Source: Anaeramoeba flamelloides (taxonomy: Eukaryota; Metamonada; Anaeramoebidae). From it: a stretch of 64,000 nucleotides of DNA. Numbering within the stretch: the stretch's first letter is position 1; each line of letters begins with the position of its first letter. Made by a program: the position numbers and the translations under genes. Location: the NCBI GenBank assembly GCA_027625915.1, contig JANTQA010000023.1, positions 14,322,001 to 14,386,000 on the forward strand, given 5' to 3'. The notes beneath the pieces were generated by a model that saw only the letters and a list, made by a program, of their open reading frames with translations, was not told the origin of the DNA and ran no database searches. This document shows positions 55,193 through 64,000 of the stretch, piece by piece.

Positions 55193-58100
55193 ATGGACTT
55201 TGACAACGTAGAAATAGAGCTAGACTACCAGCCAATTGTTTTAATTGACAATTCTGGATCAACAGGAACACGGATGCAAAACAACAAAAATATCTTACAA
55301 AATGAAATCGAAAAAATCAGCGAGAAGTTGACCGAGCTTGGTGTCGAAGAAGTCCGTTTAATGTTTTGGGATCACAAGTTTACAAATTTTGGAACCTATC
55401 CTGTCAGCGATTTGCTCAAGATCAAAGTTGCATCTGCGTCCTCTCTAAAAAGAGAAAGACAAATCAACAAGAATGTTATTGGACCACAAGGTGCGACATA
55501 TTTGGATTGCGTGCTCGAACATTTACCGAAGGGATGGTACCAAGACAAAAAGGTCAGTGATTTATATATTGTTACCGATGGAGAATTATCTGGAAAGATC
55601 CGGAGAACAAGCGAACTCTTAAAGGAGCTGATTGAAGAATTTGGTATTCGCATCTTTATCATGACTGTGGAGTCTAATGGAACCAATTACAGCGAAGGCA
55701 ACATCAGCTCTGGCCGAGCGATCTATCGAATGATCCGTGAAAATGGGCTGATGAAAAATGTGAAGGAGTTTGTTTCGTTTAACAATTATCATAAAGACAT
55801 TCCCTTTATAAACTTTATGAACCCTGATCTGCCAAGAGGATACATCCCATTTCGCAAGGAAAACTTCAAATTGGAGAAATTGCCAGCCTTTATTGGGCAC
55901 ATCCAGAAGATTATCCAAAGCACGAAGGACAACATTGACATGATCAAGTTGGCACACGAATTGTCGATTAGCATTTACAATATCAACAAGCACAAAGCCG
56001 AGCATTTACAATTTGGCACGATTGAGATCTTTTGCAGACTATTCGAGGGCTCGAAGCAATATGGAGAAATCCGCGAAATGTTTTTAAAGGAGATCAAGAA
56101 CCACATGAGTGGCAAGTCTTCAACATTTACTGATTATAAAAGAAACCGCGAAAAGGTTTTTGAAAAGGCGCAGATGTCGTTATTTGAGAGTGTGAAGGAC
56201 ACACTTAAGGGCAAAAACAAAAGAAGCTTTGTCTCATTCCCCGCTAGAGTTGGCGAAAATGATGAAAATAAGGTCATCATCACCTTTAAACCCGAAGAAG
56301 TCAAGGAGCCAATCAAATTTTATGAAAAGACATTCAAAATGGGCGGCGCGAAATACCAAGACTATGTGATCCCAGTTTTCCCCATTGACATCTTTATGGA
56401 CGGAGGCTTTGGAGATCAGTGTATGAGACAATGGATCAGAATGAATTATTGTAAAAAATACGGATTCAAAATTGCTTCCGATTATATTTTATACTATTTT
56501 TTGGTCGACGCCGTAAAGGTCATTCTCTCAGAGAACATCAACGAGGAAACCAAAAATGCTTACAAAACCCTGATGAGGATCATGCTTGATCGAAAAAAGT
56601 ATGGGCTTGATATCACAGAGTTTTCTTATCTTCAAAACAATAATCACCCTTCTTCGTCAAATGGCAACACCAAGAAGATTACATATTTGTTAAATAACGC
56701 TGCAAAAAGTGAAAAAATTAATGTAAAGCCATATACACTGTGGTATTGTATTAGTAAAATTGTTGGGTTGGAGAAAAGCCAATTACAATTTTGTACACAA
56801 GATCTTTTTGCTGACGGATCAAATATTGTAGAAAAAGTAAAAGTACAAGAAAGCGAACAAAAGGAGATTGGAAAGGAAAATAAAGAAGAAAATGAAAACA
56901 AAAAAGAAAATGAAAATAAAGAAGATGAAGAAAAAAAAAAAGAAAAAGTAAATGAAAATGTAAATGAAAATGAAAAAGAAAATGAAGAAGAAAAAACCAA
57001 AGTAGTTGAGGTCGAGGAAAAGAGCAAGGACAATATCTATAAAATAATTCAAAGCAATTACCAACAATACAACGAAATAAATCTCATTAAAAACATTCAA
57101 TACGAATATGTATGCTATATAACTTTAGATGACACAAGCAAAACTGGAGGCTATACCATACCTAGGCATCATATTACTGACACAATGGTCTGTCGTCCAA
57201 ATTATGTATTATCCGAGGAAGGATTACAATCATACCAGGGAAGAGATTTTCTTTGTCCTATTTGCTACACCAGGATCGAAAAGAATTCACTGATCAAAAT
57301 TAAATCGCAAAAGGAAAGATTAAAAGATTTGGAAACAAAAGAAAATAAAATACAAATTGTCAACGAGCCAAAATATAAAAAGGACTCACATGAAATTCTG
57401 AAAATAACAACTACAGATAACGACTATGAATTAAAATTATTAGATGAATGTAATTTGAAGACGTTATCTTATGAGTTTGATAAGCCCGTAATCAATGACC
57501 CGCTAGGGAACCATAGACCTTTGGTCTTCACACAAGAAGAATTCAACAAAAGTGTCTATAAACGATTCCCCTTTTTAAATGGGCTTAATTATGACGGTAT
57601 TTGTCTTGCGGGAGGGTTTTGTAGATCCATCATCCTCAAAAGCCAGATGAAGGATTTGGATTTCTTCTTTTATGGGGAAAACGAGGATCATTATAAGAAT
57701 TTTTTAAGATTTTATAAAGAGCTTATCGAGAACATAAAGGAACACGAAAGCAAAAACAATAATAACATCTCCTTTTTATTAATGTACAAACCGCAATTTA
57801 ATGTTTTCGAAATGGTAGGCATTGTGGATCCAAATAATTTTATCAGTGAAGAATACAGCTTGGACAATTTTTCAAATTATAAATTCACATCGTTACGGAG
57901 ATACAATAAATTTGTGTATATTGATCCCACTAATAAAAAGGTCTACAGAAAAAAACTGAGTAGCAGATACAAAGAAAGAGAAATTGAAGAAGATATCGAA
58001 AAGTTTACGAAGGAGGGGATTGAACCCTGGAATAACAAAATTGAAAGCAAATCAACAGGAAATTATTTTGAAGATCGCGATATCACGGGACTACGAATTA

Positions 58101-58747
58101 AATATCGAATCCAATTTATTTTGGTCAAATTCAATGGAATTGGCGATATTTTTGACTCCTTCGATATGCATCCAAGTAAGGTCGCCTTCGACGGCGAGCA
58201 TACCTATTTAACCCCAGACTCAGAAATGGCCTACAGATACATGATGAATGTTATCGACGAGAAACGGTATAGTGACCTTTTTGATACCAGACTCAATAAA
58301 TATCTTTGCTACGGATTCTCAATAGTAATGCCCCACCTCAATATCGACTTAATAAAAAGGTACTTTAATAATCGCAGATACTCAAATGTTGTTGAAATGA
58401 AAATTAATAAATTTAAATTTTCTGTTTCAGACATTGACGGCAATAATATCATAATTAACCATAATTCAAATATTAAAGAAAAACTCGATTATATCAAAGA
58501 ACTTCAAGAAAATGCTAAAAAGGAAGACATTACTTTATATAAGTCATCAATGTATTGCTCTCTCGTCAGTTTACTCAGATACGTCAAAATTAATAAAATT
58601 CCTTATCTCTTTTGCAAAGATATCAAATTGCCCAAAGAAAATACAGAAATGATATTTAAAGAAGAACAAATTAAAATTACTTTCCAAGACAAATTGAATT
58701 CGAGAATTCATGATTTTAATTGGTATGGAGAATATAAAAAAAAATAA
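55193..58747 (+). CDS. Large VWA-domain / nucleotidyltransferase-like protein, possible giant-virus ancestry
   Basis: A single 1184-residue intronless frame that looks whole. Residues 14-200 form a von Willebrand A domain with a full MIDAS: DNSGS (19-23), Thr102 in GATYL and Asp129 in VTDGE. Residues 540-615 are a Glu/Lys/Asn-rich linker. Residues 640-695 hold His and Cys pairs ending FLCPICYTRIEK, a likely small zinc-binding unit. Residues 803-830 read LAGGFCRS then KDLDFFF, the GG...DxD pattern of nucleotidyltransferase-fold proteins. Residues 990-1015 (FDMHPSKVAFDG, YLTP) match a block I know from uncharacterised giant-virus (Nucleocytoviricota) proteins. The gene is visibly richer in G and C than anything near it. 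VWA with MIDAS suggests metal-dependent protein binding. The function is unknown and viral origin is an inference; a host-evolved gene is the alternative. Confidence 0.9.
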   Translation: MDFDNVEIELDYQPIVLIDNSGSTGTRMQNNKNILQNEIEKISEKLTELGVEEVRLMFWDHKFTNFGTYPVSDLLKIKVASASSLKRERQINKNVIGPQGATYLDCVLEHLPKGWYQDKKVSDLYIVTDGELSGKIRRTSELLKELIEEFGIRIFIMTVESNGTNYSEGNISSGRAIYRMIRENGLMKNVKEFVSFNNYHKDIPFINFMNPDLPRGYIPFRKENFKLEKLPAFIGHIQKIIQSTKDNIDMIKLAHELSISIYNINKHKAEHLQFGTIEIFCRLFEGSKQYGEIREMFLKEIKNHMSGKSSTFTDYKRNREKVFEKAQMSLFESVKDTLKGKNKRSFVSFPARVGENDENKVIITFKPEEVKEPIKFYEKTFKMGGAKYQDYVIPVFPIDIFMDGGFGDQCMRQWIRMNYCKKYGFKIASDYILYYFLVDAVKVILSENINEETKNAYKTLMRIMLDRKKYGLDITEFSYLQNNNHPSSSNGNTKKITYLLNNAAKSEKINVKPYTLWYCISKIVGLEKSQLQFCTQDLFADGSNIVEKVKVQESEQKEIGKENKEENENKKENENKEDEEKKKEKVNENVNENEKENEEEKTKVVEVEEKSKDNIYKIIQSNYQQYNEINLIKNIQYEYVCYITLDDTSKTGGYTIPRHHITDTMVCRPNYVLSEEGLQSYQGRDFLCPICYTRIEKNSLIKIKSQKERLKDLETKENKIQIVNEPKYKKDSHEILKITTTDNDYELKLLDECNLKTLSYEFDKPVINDPLGNHRPLVFTQEEFNKSVYKRFPFLNGLNYDGICLAGGFCRSIILKSQMKDLDFFFYGENEDHYKNFLRFYKELIENIKEHESKNNNNISFLLMYKPQFNVFEMVGIVDPNNFISEEYSLDNFSNYKFTSLRRYNKFVYIDPTNKKVYRKKLSSRYKEREIEEDIEKFTKEGIEPWNNKIESKSTGNYFEDRDITGLRIKYRIQFILVKFNGIGDIFDSFDMHPSKVAFDGEHTYLTPDSEMAYRYMMNVIDEKRYSDLFDTRLNKYLCYGFSIVMPHLNIDLIKRYFNNRRYSNVVEMKINKFKFSVSDIDGNNIIINHNSNIKEKLDYIKELQENAKKEDITLYKSSMYCSLVSLLRYVKINKIPYLFCKDIKLPKENTEMIFKEEQIKITFQDKLNSRIHDFNWYGEYKKK

Positions 58748-60561
58748 TTCATTTATATGTTTTTTTTTTTTTTTTATTTTTTTTTTTTTGAATGTTCTTT
58801 ATTCAAAACCTTTCATTCGTCTTGGCTTTAATCTAAAAAATCTAAGATGGAGTGAAAATAATTTTTAATCAAATTATTACTTGATTTTTTTCTTTTTTCT
58901 TCTTTCTTCATTTATTTTTTTTTTTTATGTTTACTTTTGCTTTTACCCTTTTTTTTTTTTCTATATTTTCACTTTGGTACTTTTTAATAAAAAGTTTAAA
59001 ATTTTTAGATTCCAAAAAATAAACCAAAGAACAAGAATAATTTTTTTTTTTTATTTATTTTTTTATGAAAAAGAAACAAGATCTTTATTTCATTATTGAT
59101 AAGCATCCCTGTATTCGATAAGTTTGATCATAATTTCTTGATGATTGAAATTTTTTTTAAAAAAAGGTGATTTTTTTAAAGTGTTTATTTCTATTTGATA
59201 ATTTTGTTCAACTTGAGTTTAAAGGTTCATTAAAACTTATAATGATCTAATTTTGGAGAAAAAAGTACTACTACAGTCATTCAAAATAGACCAACTATAA
59301 TTGATCTCTTGATCTACTGATGATACCAAAAAGGAAAGTTGATTTCATCACAAAAACTAAAGAAATTTTTTTGGAAATTGAACGGAGATTGAAAAATTAA
59401 TATAGGAGAAAACCTTCGCAAGGAAAAATATGGAAACACTCAACGAAGATCAAATTAAGACAATACAAGATAAAGTAACTTTTTTCAAAAGGAAAAGGAA
59501 AACTTGAAATTATAAATAAATATCTTAAAATATGTAAATTTTAAACAAACTAAACCATACCTAAACAGAACTCAGCAACAAAAACATTAAAAATTAAAAC
59601 TTTTTACAAATCAATTAAACAGATACAAATCCAAATGAAAAAGGTGAGTAGTTTCATAAAATTGGTCATGTTGTAGAAAAAAAAATGATGATGTCTTTCA
59701 CTTCATATAGGGGTATTGAAGATATGAAAAAAAAAAAAGAAAAAAAAAAAGCAGAAAAAAACAGAACTTTCCAAATTTAAAGAAAACTCAACTATCCCTG
59801 GTTTACTTTCAAAATTGAAAAACGATATTCAAAAAAAATTAAATAAATTGATTTCCAAGATTATTGGGATGGTAGATACATGTGAATTGTTAAGGAAAAA
59901 TAAGATAAAATAGATGTATTACATAACTCAAAAATATTTACTGGCCAATCTGGCAAACCATATTATTAGAGGAAAAGATCCCAAATATAATAAATTTTGG
60001 GTTATATGATAATACAGATTTATCCCAATTCGCATAACTCTAAAAAATTATATTATTATATATTTTTCAAAATTTAATTTTTTTATTCTTTATTCATATT
60101 TTTATTCTTAAATTTTTTAAAAAACCATTGTTTTTTTACCTCAAATGCCTATATAATGTTTAACCACTCTTTTCATTAGAAGTTACAAATTTTGATAACT
60201 TCAAAATTCACTTTTTACAAATAATTTTTTTAGCACTTAATCTTTAATAATAAATACAATAAAATAAACTTCTTTTGGGGTAGTTAAATAGCGAAAAGAA
60301 TCAAAATAATATAATTTCAAAAAAATTGGAAATAATTTTGATTTTTGAAATATATTTTATTCATTTTTTCAATTTTTTTTATTTTTTTATTTTTTAATTT
60401 TTTTATTTCATTTTTTCAAATTACATAATGTTTAACCTCAAACTCCAACATTTTTTTTGAACAAATGATATTAGGTTAAAGTTAATTTTTTTTAAAAAAA
60501 CAATTGAAATTTAATTAGTAAACCTTATTAAACTTTGATCAATCAATAATCTTAATATAAA
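58748..60561. other. Region 3' of the VWA gene
   Basis: Long T runs follow the stop. A weak plus-strand island at 59318-59500 reads MIPKRKVDFITKTKEIF, then in other frames NIGENLRKEKYGN and METLNEDQIKTIQDK; it looks like a small decayed coding fragment but no family or splice sites are apparent. The rest is featureless. Confidence 0.35.
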
Positions 60562-61087
60562 CCCTGTTCCAAAAATTTGGACACACCCAAAATCAAAAAT
60601 AGGCAAAAAAAAACCCAATTTATTGTATTTTTCCAAACCTAATAAAAAACAACATTTGAGTTAACACAGTATTAATGTTTTAATAAGTAATCATTTTAAT
60701 CCAAATAAAAGAAAAAAATATAAAACTCAAAAATAAAAAAAGGGGTGTCCAAAATAATGAAACGAGCGAGAACAAAAAATGTATTGGTAAATTAGTTGAA
60801 ATTCACTAACAATTGTTGATCGATCAAATGTTAAGATACGATCTACCAATTGTATGTGATTTTCCAATTTAACAAACTCAACACTAACCTTTTATCAACC
60901 ATTGAAAAAAAATTTCGAGATCTAACTGAAACAGATTACGTAACTGCAAAAAAAAGGAAATGAAAACAAAATAAAAAAGACAAAAAATGAAATTGTTTGT
61001 AAAATCATAATTCTTTCCAATTTGAATTTAAAGTACAGTGATGATGTTCTTTCCACTGTTCAAACGGTGTCCAAAATTTTGGAATCT
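60562..61087 (+). mobile_element. Mariner/pogo-like non-autonomous transposon, copy M3
   Basis: The ends are CCCTGTTCCAAAAATTTGGA (then CACACCC) and GTGTCCAAAATTTTGGAATC, an inverted pair of about 20 bp. The interior matches M1 and M2 in the opposite orientation: AGATCTAACTGAAACAGATT, TTTTATCAACCATTG and GATCGATCAA. At about 526 bp it is an internally deleted derivative without usable transposase. Confidence 0.75.
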
Positions 61088-62639
61088 AGTTTAATATTGA
61101 CAAATTTACCACTTCCTATTTTTTATTGTACTCTCTCCAAAATTTTTTATATGCTTTTTTTTTTTATTTATTTTGATTGTTAATTATTTATTTTTTATTT
61201 TGTGAAGATGTTAAATATCTAAGAAATTGTTATCATATCGATTATTGAATGTTTCTAATTTATTATTTCTTTGAGAATCCAATTAAGTTTTTTTTTTTAT
61301 AAATATAAAATCGAATTTTAATAAGTTGAAAATTTTTTAATTGGTTTTTATGTAAATTTTCTATGATAATCACCAAAATATTATTTAAAAAAAAAATACA
61401 AAAAAGGTAAATACATTGAAAAATACCTCATAAGAATTTATGAAACGAGAAAAATAAGGACTACTAATTGTAAAATAAATCAAATTATCTAACTCACAAT
61501 CTGCTTAATTATCATTGAACACTAAAAATATTTTATAGTTTAAATAATATCATTCAAAATAATAGTATTTATTAAAGTTTTCAAAAACAATTCATTCAAA
61601 GTAGGGTAACTATAAAAATACAAATAAAAAAAGTATTTTTATAATATTTTGATTAAGAATATTGAATAATGAAAATAAATCCTGTTTAAATTTTACTTTA
61701 ATTTGATATTTTAAATTCATCTTTATTAGTTTCCTCTAAATCAAATTTGTGGATTTTATTTTCTTTTTAATACAATCACAAGATATGTCGAATATTGACT
61801 CTAAATTTTACAATTGAGTTCCATTTTTCGATTAAAATCGTTTGAAATAATTTTTTTACTGATTTTCTAAACCACGAAAACAAAAATCAAAGCTTAAATA
61901 AAAAAAAAAAAACTTTACTTTATTTGATTCTAAAGTCCGTTATTTTTATATTTACATTTGATTTTGATTGAATATAATAAAAACACTTTTAGTAATGAAT
62001 TTTAAATTGCCCGTTTTTATATATATTCATAAATAAAATTAAATTAATATTTTCAAGAGACCTATCAATGCGATTATTTTTAAAGAGATGCTAGTTCAAC
62101 AAAATTTAATTGTTTAGATTACTAATAAAAGAACAGTTGTAAAGTTTTCAACTTACAATCCAAGCGATGTATATCAATTCTCCATAACAACATCATTTTT
62201 GAGTGTTTATTATTTACTCGAAAAAAAATTATAAAAGGAAAGTTATCAGAGTGCAATTTTTAATTAACTCCTTGAACTAAATCTTTATCATAACCATATT
62301 TCATTTAAAGATATCTAATTGATTGTGAATTTCTTTTGTTTATTATATAATACCAATTAGAATTTCATTGTAACAAGATCCCATGGATTTTTGGAGTTGA
62401 TAGGATTTTTTAGAGAATTGACCTGATTCACTCTTCACCGACTTTGTTTGACTCAACAATATTCAGCATTCTCAATGGGATTTTCAGTTTTATTTGGTTT
62501 AAAAAATATGGAGAATTTTTATTAAATTATCTTTCAATTTCATAGATTAAAAAAAACTTATATATAACAGTTCAACTTTTTTACTCATTTTTTAATATAA
62601 TAAAAAAAAACAATTTTTTTATTAGAATAGTTATTTAAA
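61088..62639. other. AT-rich intergenic DNA, nothing recognised
   Basis: No gene, RNA gene or shared repeat was supported. Confidence 0.4.
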
Positions 62640-63290
62640 CTCAAGTTGATTTGAAAAATTGTAACCAACCTAAAATAATAATCTGAAAAAAAGATATCCT
62701 TTAGTATTTCAGAACAACAAATTATCAAATCTGATTTGTAATCCACTTTTAAATAATTCTAAATAAATAAAAACCGATTATTTTAAAAATCCAAAATCAA
62801 AAAAAACAAAAAAAGTCACCAGTAAATTTTGAAATCAGTATAACTGTATTATTTATAACTCAAATTTCACTTTTAAAAGAATTAACAACAAGATAAAATG
62901 CTAATAATTATCTTAATTGTAAAAAAAAATATAGAGTATGAAAGGCCTGAAGATATATTGATATTTTTGAAGATCCTTTTTTTTTTTTCATTTTTTTTTC
63001 AAATTGTACATTTTAGTTAAAAAAAAAAGATAATAAAAAGAAAAGCAAACAAAAAGAAAAAGATAAGAAAAGATAAAGAAAAAGTAGAAGAAAAAATTAA
63101 AAACAAATAAAAAAGAGAAAACAAGTAAAAAAAAAAAGAAAAAAAAATTGAAGAAATTAGAAAAAATGATTTCTGAATAAAAATTCAAAATTCTTTAATA
63201 ATTTGAATATATGAATAACCCCCCTGAACAACGTTTATTAAGATTATAAAAAGGAAAAAATTTTATTTGTAAATAGTTTTGGAAATGTTC
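62640..63290. repeat. Dispersed repeat, partner of 50458-50970
   Basis: It matches the 50.5-kb block in the order ACC-AACCTAAAATAATAAT, TCCTTTAGTATT, GATTTGTAATCCACTTTTAA, AATTCTAAATAAATAAAA and GAAATTAGAAAAAATGATT. An A/G-rich stretch of about 130 bp (63019-63150) expands the middle. Both copies are old. Confidence 0.55.
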
Positions 63291-63748
63291 AATAAAAAAA
63301 ATGATAATATTAATTATGAAATTTTCAATTAAAAATAATCTCTCTTATTTAAAAGAAGAATTTAAAAAATTTTAAAAATATATTTAAAAGTAAAAATTGA
63401 GTTTGAGAATGATTAATCATTTATTTATAATATTTTTATTAAAAAAATAATTTTTTTTATATTGAAAAAATCTCTTTAACATTCTTATTAATGTAAAAGA
63501 GCATTTTGGTATAATAAAAAAACTGTTCAAATAATAATATAAATAATAATAAAAAGTTATTTTCAAAATCCAGTGAGAATTTCATTTTGTTTAAAATACA
63601 ATTTAGGATTTAAAAAACATTCATTTTTTTATTATTGAAGTAGGACGATTCAACAAAATAAACCCCTATTTGACGAGATAATTAAATTTATTTAGATTTT
63701 TTTACCCTAGCTGTAATATTTACAAGATTATTGTCGATATCTACACAA

Positions 63749-64000
63749 TTATTTTTTTGAACTTTCTTCTTCTGAATTTTGTTCTAAATCATTATTAAGA
63801 AAGTTTACATTGCTGTTATGATTATTTTTCTGTACTAGGCCTTTCACCCGATCTTCTTTATTGTTATTATCATCTTCCAAACTAGATGAGTCTTCATCTG
63901 ATTGTGTTGAATTAAAATTATTACTTATAACTGGTGGTATATATAACAAATCTGGGTTCTCACTGAGATAATTTTTATTCCATAAATTCATATTAAAAGA
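63749..64000 (-). CDS. C-terminal part of an unidentified acidic protein, runs off the window
   Basis: The minus-strand frame is open from the right edge to a stop at 63749. A Met codon lies at 63991, but three sense codons precede it up to the edge, so the true start may be outside. The visible sequence reads LWNKNYLSENPDLLYIPPVI, followed by a low-complexity tail rich in Ser, Asp, Glu and Asn that ends EEESSKK. Such tails are common at the C-terminus of cytosolic proteins in AT-rich protists. No domain is recognised. Confidence 0.5.
   Translation of the reverse strand, partial: SFNMNLWNKNYLSENPDLLYIPPVISNNFNSTQSDEDSSSLEDDNNNKEDRVKGLVQKNNHNSNVNFLNNDLEQNSEEESSKK

Noticed and set aside
56644-57100. 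Minus-strand Ser/Phe-rich frames opposite the VWA gene linker
   Set aside because: They are the antisense of the Glu/Lys/Asn-rich linker; repetitive codons leave stops rare on the other strand.

Overview
This is a very AT-rich eukaryotic nuclear window with long A and T runs, GT-AG introns, a free-standing 5S rRNA gene and dense short inverted-repeat transposons. The gene set (heterotrimeric G-protein alpha, NECAP-like endocytic protein, PQ-loop lysosomal transporter, NEDD8-like modifier) points to a unicellular eukaryote of amoeba type. Dictyostelid-like Amoebozoa and AT-rich anaerobic amoebae such as Anaeramoeba both fit; the sequence alone does not decide between them. Layout: 2.1-8.1 kb (+) six-exon PQ-loop transporter with a 4.5-kb third intron; 11.0-11.6 kb (+) NECAP-like gene; 12.1-17.4 kb a transposon graveyard (hairpin arrays, a minus-strand LINE relic cut by a mariner-type element, a CACTACAAGG element); 18.3 kb (+) 5S rRNA; 18.8-26.0 kb gene-poor DNA with several inverted-repeat elements; 26.6-27.1 kb (-) two-exon NEDD8/ubiquitin-like gene; 28.0-29.9 kb three palindromic TA-flanked MITEs around tRNA-like segments; 31.3 kb (+) small acidic protein with a possible mitofissin-type head; 40.5-48.6 kb (+) five-exon G alpha gene whose first intron (4.3 kb) holds several mobile elements; 55.2-58.7 kb (+) a 1184-residue intronless VWA plus nucleotidyltransferase-like protein, visibly richer in G and C than its surroundings, with a C-terminal block like that of giant-virus proteins; 63.7 kb to the right edge (-) the end of an unidentified Asp/Glu/Asn-rich protein. 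Working exon models were assembled by eye from splice sites and conserved motifs: PQ-loop 332 aa, G alpha 355 aa, NEDD8-like 75 aa, NECAP-like about 159 aa with an uncertain 3' end. The genes are not functionally linked. The most unusual observations are a NEDD8-like reading frame that stops after one C-terminal glycine instead of two, modular hairpin arrays sharing CGTTAG/CTAGGCAC borders, at least six short repeat families including nested ones, a hairpin-bearing sequence shared by the G alpha 5' flank and its first intron, and the large VWA/NTase gene.
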